Assembly (NCBI RefSeq): GCF_000189635.1
Contig: NW_002476380.1
Location: forward strand, 248,001 to 312,000
Source: Tetrahymena thermophila SB210
Taxonomy: Eukaryota; Ciliophora; Oligohymenophorea; Hymenostomatida; Tetrahymenidae
Reading direction: 5' to 3'
Length of the DNA stretch: 64,000 bases
The translations under genes and the position numbers were made by a program. The notes beneath the pieces are model-generated. The model saw only the letters and a program-made list of their open reading frames with translations, did no database searches and had not been told where the DNA came from. How positions within the stretch are numbered: position 1 is the first letter of the stretch; the number at the start of each line of letters is the position of its first letter. Positions 61,055 through 64,000 of the stretch are shown piece after piece.

Positions 61055-62533
61055 TTTATCTTTTTGTATTAACTTTTTAATAATTATTCCTTAATATTAT
61101 AATGAATTATAATTAATTTCAAAAAAATTAATGACTTAAGAATTCAATTTATTTATTTATTTGTTTATTCATTTATTTGATTTTTTATCATCAATATGTA
61201 TGCGTATAGATTGTTTTTTCTTCATACAAAATATTAATAAACATATAACACATTTATTTTTCTTTATTTCTTGTATCTAATGTTTGAAATTCTTGTAAAT
61301 TGTTTAGACTATGAATTTATGCATCTATGTATGTATGTATAGTAGGCTAGAGACAAACAAAGTGAACAAAAATTTATAATTTTTTATTAGTTTATTAATA
61401 TCAAAAACTGAAGGCATAATTTACCATATAAATAATATCCACTTATTTGTTTTTTTTCTTTTAAAGAAATAATTATTCAAAAATAACTCTTTATATTTAT
61501 AATATTTTAAGCAGTTTCTTTTTATAGCATTATCTTTATTTAATTATTTTAATTAGTAAAATATTTTAAGTTAAAATTAAATACAAACTTAATATATAAA
61601 TTATTGATTTATTGAGGTGCTCTTTAAAAATTAAATTATCTTATTAGCATATTTTTATAATTTTTGAAATAAAAAATTTTAAGATATATTTTTATCTTTC
61701 TTAATAATTATTTATTTATTGAAGATAATTTTTTTATTTCAACAAATTTTTTGATGATATGAAACAGTCTTTAAGAATATAGTATAAAAATATGTTAATT
61801 TAGAATTTTAATAAAAGAAATCTGAAATTACTTGAAGATAAAATATAAAATATTTAATTTAATAACTAAAAATGTAAAATGATTAAAAAAGAAATTAAAT
61901 TCAAATTAATAAATTAATATTTTTCAATTTAATTTCGAATTTATTGATATTAAATTTAACTTAAATATTCGAAAGTAAAAATTGATTTAAATAACAATTC
62001 TATAATTTATTTAAATAGCCACAATTTTAGATAATTTTGTGAATAAACAATTTTTAAATTTGGATAATATATTTTTTTTTAAATATTAGAAATACAAATT
62101 TAAGATTAAGCTCTCTTTTATTGGATAAGTTTATGCTTTTTAGAAAATAATCTAGGGTGATAATTTTTAATAAAAATTTGGTTTCTAAATTATTTTAAAA
62201 CGTAAAGATACTTTTAAAATTCTTTGAAAATTAGAATTTAAAGATCTTAAGTACCTAATTTACAGTTAAAATCAAAAACATACATTTAAAGTTTAAATAT
62301 AATTTTAAAACAAAATGTTCTCTATATTTATAATGAATATTCATTTTATACCTTAATAAATAAATTTATTAGATTTTAATTATTTTTTTTGTGTCATTAT
62401 TACAATTGTAGATTATTTATTATAAAAATATTTTTAAAAACTTTCTAAGAATATGTAAATTCATCAAATTAAATGAAGACTTTTTTTGAAAAAAAAATAA
62501 AAATTGTGTGTTTTTTTTATATTAAATATGAAA
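61055..62533. other. intergenic, AT-rich
   Basis: 1.5 kb holding the MNS1 promoter and the tRNA-Arg 5' flank. ATTT-type repeats occur at 61148-61180 and ATGT units at 61323-61340. No coding frame was seen. Confidence 0.6.
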
Positions 62534-62605
62534 AGCCGAGTGGCGCAATGGTAGCGCAGCAGACTTCTAATCTGAAGGTTGTGGGTTCGAGTCCCACCTT
62601 GGTTG
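62534..62605 (+). tRNA. tRNA-Arg(TCT)
   Basis: 72-nt cloverleaf: acceptor AGCCGAG/CTTGGTT (with G-T pairs), D-arm GCGC/GCGC, anticodon loop CTTCTAA (anticodon TCT), T-arm GTGGG/CCCAC with TTCGAGT, discriminator G. The outermost anticodon-stem pair is G-A. It decodes AGA, the main Arg codon in the genes of this window. No intron. Confidence 0.93.
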
Positions 62606-63406
62606 CCATTTTTTATCTTAAATTAAATTTATTTAAATAGAGCATAATCAATTTTAATGCATAAATTAAATTTCAGATTTAATTTACTGAAGTAATAAAT
62701 TGTAAAAAAATTTCATTGATTGATTCAAAATTAACTTTCACCAGATAATAAAAATCTTTTAAATATTATCAAAAAACGAAATTATTTAAAATATTTTTTT
62801 TTAAATTTTTAAAAACTTAATAACTGAAAATCATATTTAAGATTTTTAGTAAATAAATAGTAAGATTAAAAATCTAAGGTTGTTTTTTTTCATCAAAAAC
62901 TTCAAGTAAATTAATCTATTTTGATGTGTAACATAAACCCAGAATGTAATTTGAATAAAAGATATTTAAGAAATCCAAATTTTTTGAAGAAAATATAAAT
63001 ACTAATCAAACCATATAAAAAAAAATCTTTCATTATAAAATATCTAGATAAAAATTGAGAATTTGTTTATAAGCGATTATTAATCTTAATTGAAAATTTA
63101 TAATTGCTGTGTAAATAGATAGATAAAAAATAATCCAAGTCTTTTTTAAATGTATTTTTATTTTTAGCTAATGTAATCTAGTCTAATGAAGAAGAGTAAA
63201 TATCAAAATTTACCATCGCTATTTACTTGATTAATTAGCAAAACATAAAAATTCATACAGGAAATCTTTGTTGGGAAATTCTATTAAACTAAAGTAAATT
63301 GAAATATTAGCCTTGAAATTTTTACATAAAAATAAGTGATTAATAAACAAATTATTAATTTAATTTAACTTTTTAGAACTTAAAGTAATAACAAAATATT
63401 TAATAG
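62606..63406. other. intergenic, AT-rich
   Basis: Between the tRNA and the last gene. No supported feature; the final part should hold the promoter of the gene at 63407. Confidence 0.6.
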
Positions 63407-64000
63407 ATGAAAAGTAAATAGTCTAATGAGGACTAAGATGATGAATCTCATAAACAGTTATATTAAAAAATCAATAAATTTACTTTGCGGATTAATGATA
63501 GTGCTATTGAGCAATCATATTAAGCAAAGGAAAAAGAGCTTCTTAGACATTAAGTCTATTTAATAGCCTTGATTTTTCAGATAGGCTTCATATTAAATTT
63601 TATAACGCACATTATATAGGGTATGACTGCTATTGAATTTACTATTGATTTCTTAGTTAATTTAAGTCTTTTCTGCTTAATTCTTTGCAATAAAATTCAA
63701 CGTCTGATTAGATTTCACCATTACGCTTTTTTAATTAACTAAGTAGTAATGGTTGCAGTAACATTTTACAATGTAATGTCTTAATAGAATTATGAATCTC
63801 AGGAATATAGCGCTGAGTTTCAATATTTCTATCTGGGTGCTATATTATATGGCCTAGTCCTAGGATATAGTTTTTTATATAGATTAGCTATTTTGATGAT
63901 CACTACATTTCTCTATTTAGGACTTGCTCTATCAGATAGCAAAAATTAAAAGCCACTAATAGCTGTAATTATTTTAAGCAATTTGGTGCTTTACCTCAAC
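63407..64000 (+). CDS. multipass membrane protein, 5' part only (sensor-type candidate)
   Basis: The frame opens at ATG 63407 (MKSKQSNEDQDDESHKQLYQ) and is still open at the window edge, giving 198 codons. After an acidic, hydrophilic head comes FTLRINDSAIEQSYQ, then at least five hydrophobic segments: VYLIALIFQIGFILNFI, IDFLVNLSLFCLIL, FLINQVVMVAVTFYNVM, YLGAILYGLVLGYSFLYRLA and LIAVIILSNLVLYL. A short TL-x-F/I-x-D-x2-I/L-E motif followed by a compact TM bundle is seen at the N-terminus of ciliate membrane histidine kinases and cyclases. The catalytic part is outside the window, so this is a guess. Confidence 0.6.

Overview
The window reads as nuclear DNA of an oligohymenophorean ciliate close to Tetrahymena. 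It is extremely AT-rich. Long reading frames appear only when TAA and TAG are read as glutamine and TGA is the sole stop; every protein gene modelled here whose 3' end is in the window ends in TGA. Genes are broken by short AT-rich GT/AG introns. Most lines of a standard-code ORF scan are therefore misleading. For 13 of the 19 protein genes I could fix every exon boundary; in all complete ones the exon lengths sum to a multiple of three.

Layout, left to right. 1-2902 (-): 5' part of a TmcB-like multipass membrane protein with a PAS-like domain. 3986-6940 (-): coiled-coil protein whose 3' end has been tandemly copied (3385-4102). 7759-9104 (+): Qa-SNARE syntaxin. 9321-9579 (-): two identical tRNA-Tyr genes with introns. 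9996-11640 (+): leucine-rich-repeat-like protein. 13405-18274 (+): hybrid histidine kinase with a minisatellite inside one intron. 19266-25126 (-): a same-strand block of importin-alpha-like, ALG2 mannosyltransferase and delta-tubulin. 27891-32933 (+): DBF4-type zinc finger protein with an AT-hook. 34175-37273 (+): pseudokinase. 38077-39574 (+): NPC1 N-terminal domain on a single membrane anchor. 40210-42227 (-): F-box protein. 43769-47416 (+): eIF2A. 47788-48022 (+): two tRNA-Ile genes. 48300-52079 (+): intronless N/Q/S-rich protein of 1259 residues. 52740-53474 (+): small unknown protein. 53557-54516 (-): PQ-loop transporter. 55965-58132 (+): coiled-coil protein with a possible PH-like end. 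59134-61054 (-): MNS1 ciliary protein. 62534-62605 (+): tRNA-Arg. 63407-end (+): start of another multipass protein.

The genes form no operon or single pathway. Themes are: cilia and basal bodies (delta-tubulin, MNS1), membrane traffic and sterol or lysosomal transport (syntaxin, NPC1-N protein, PQ-loop protein), ER glycosylation (ALG2), signalling (histidine kinase, PAS protein, pseudokinase) and replication control (DBF4-like). The most unusual material is the tandemly repeated exon and intron DNA, the pseudokinase lacking both catalytic aspartates, the single-pass NPC1-N protein, the DBF4-like gene with its 2.2-kb intron, and a 408-bp non-coding tandem duplication. I found no CRISPR array, transposase or bacterial-type system.
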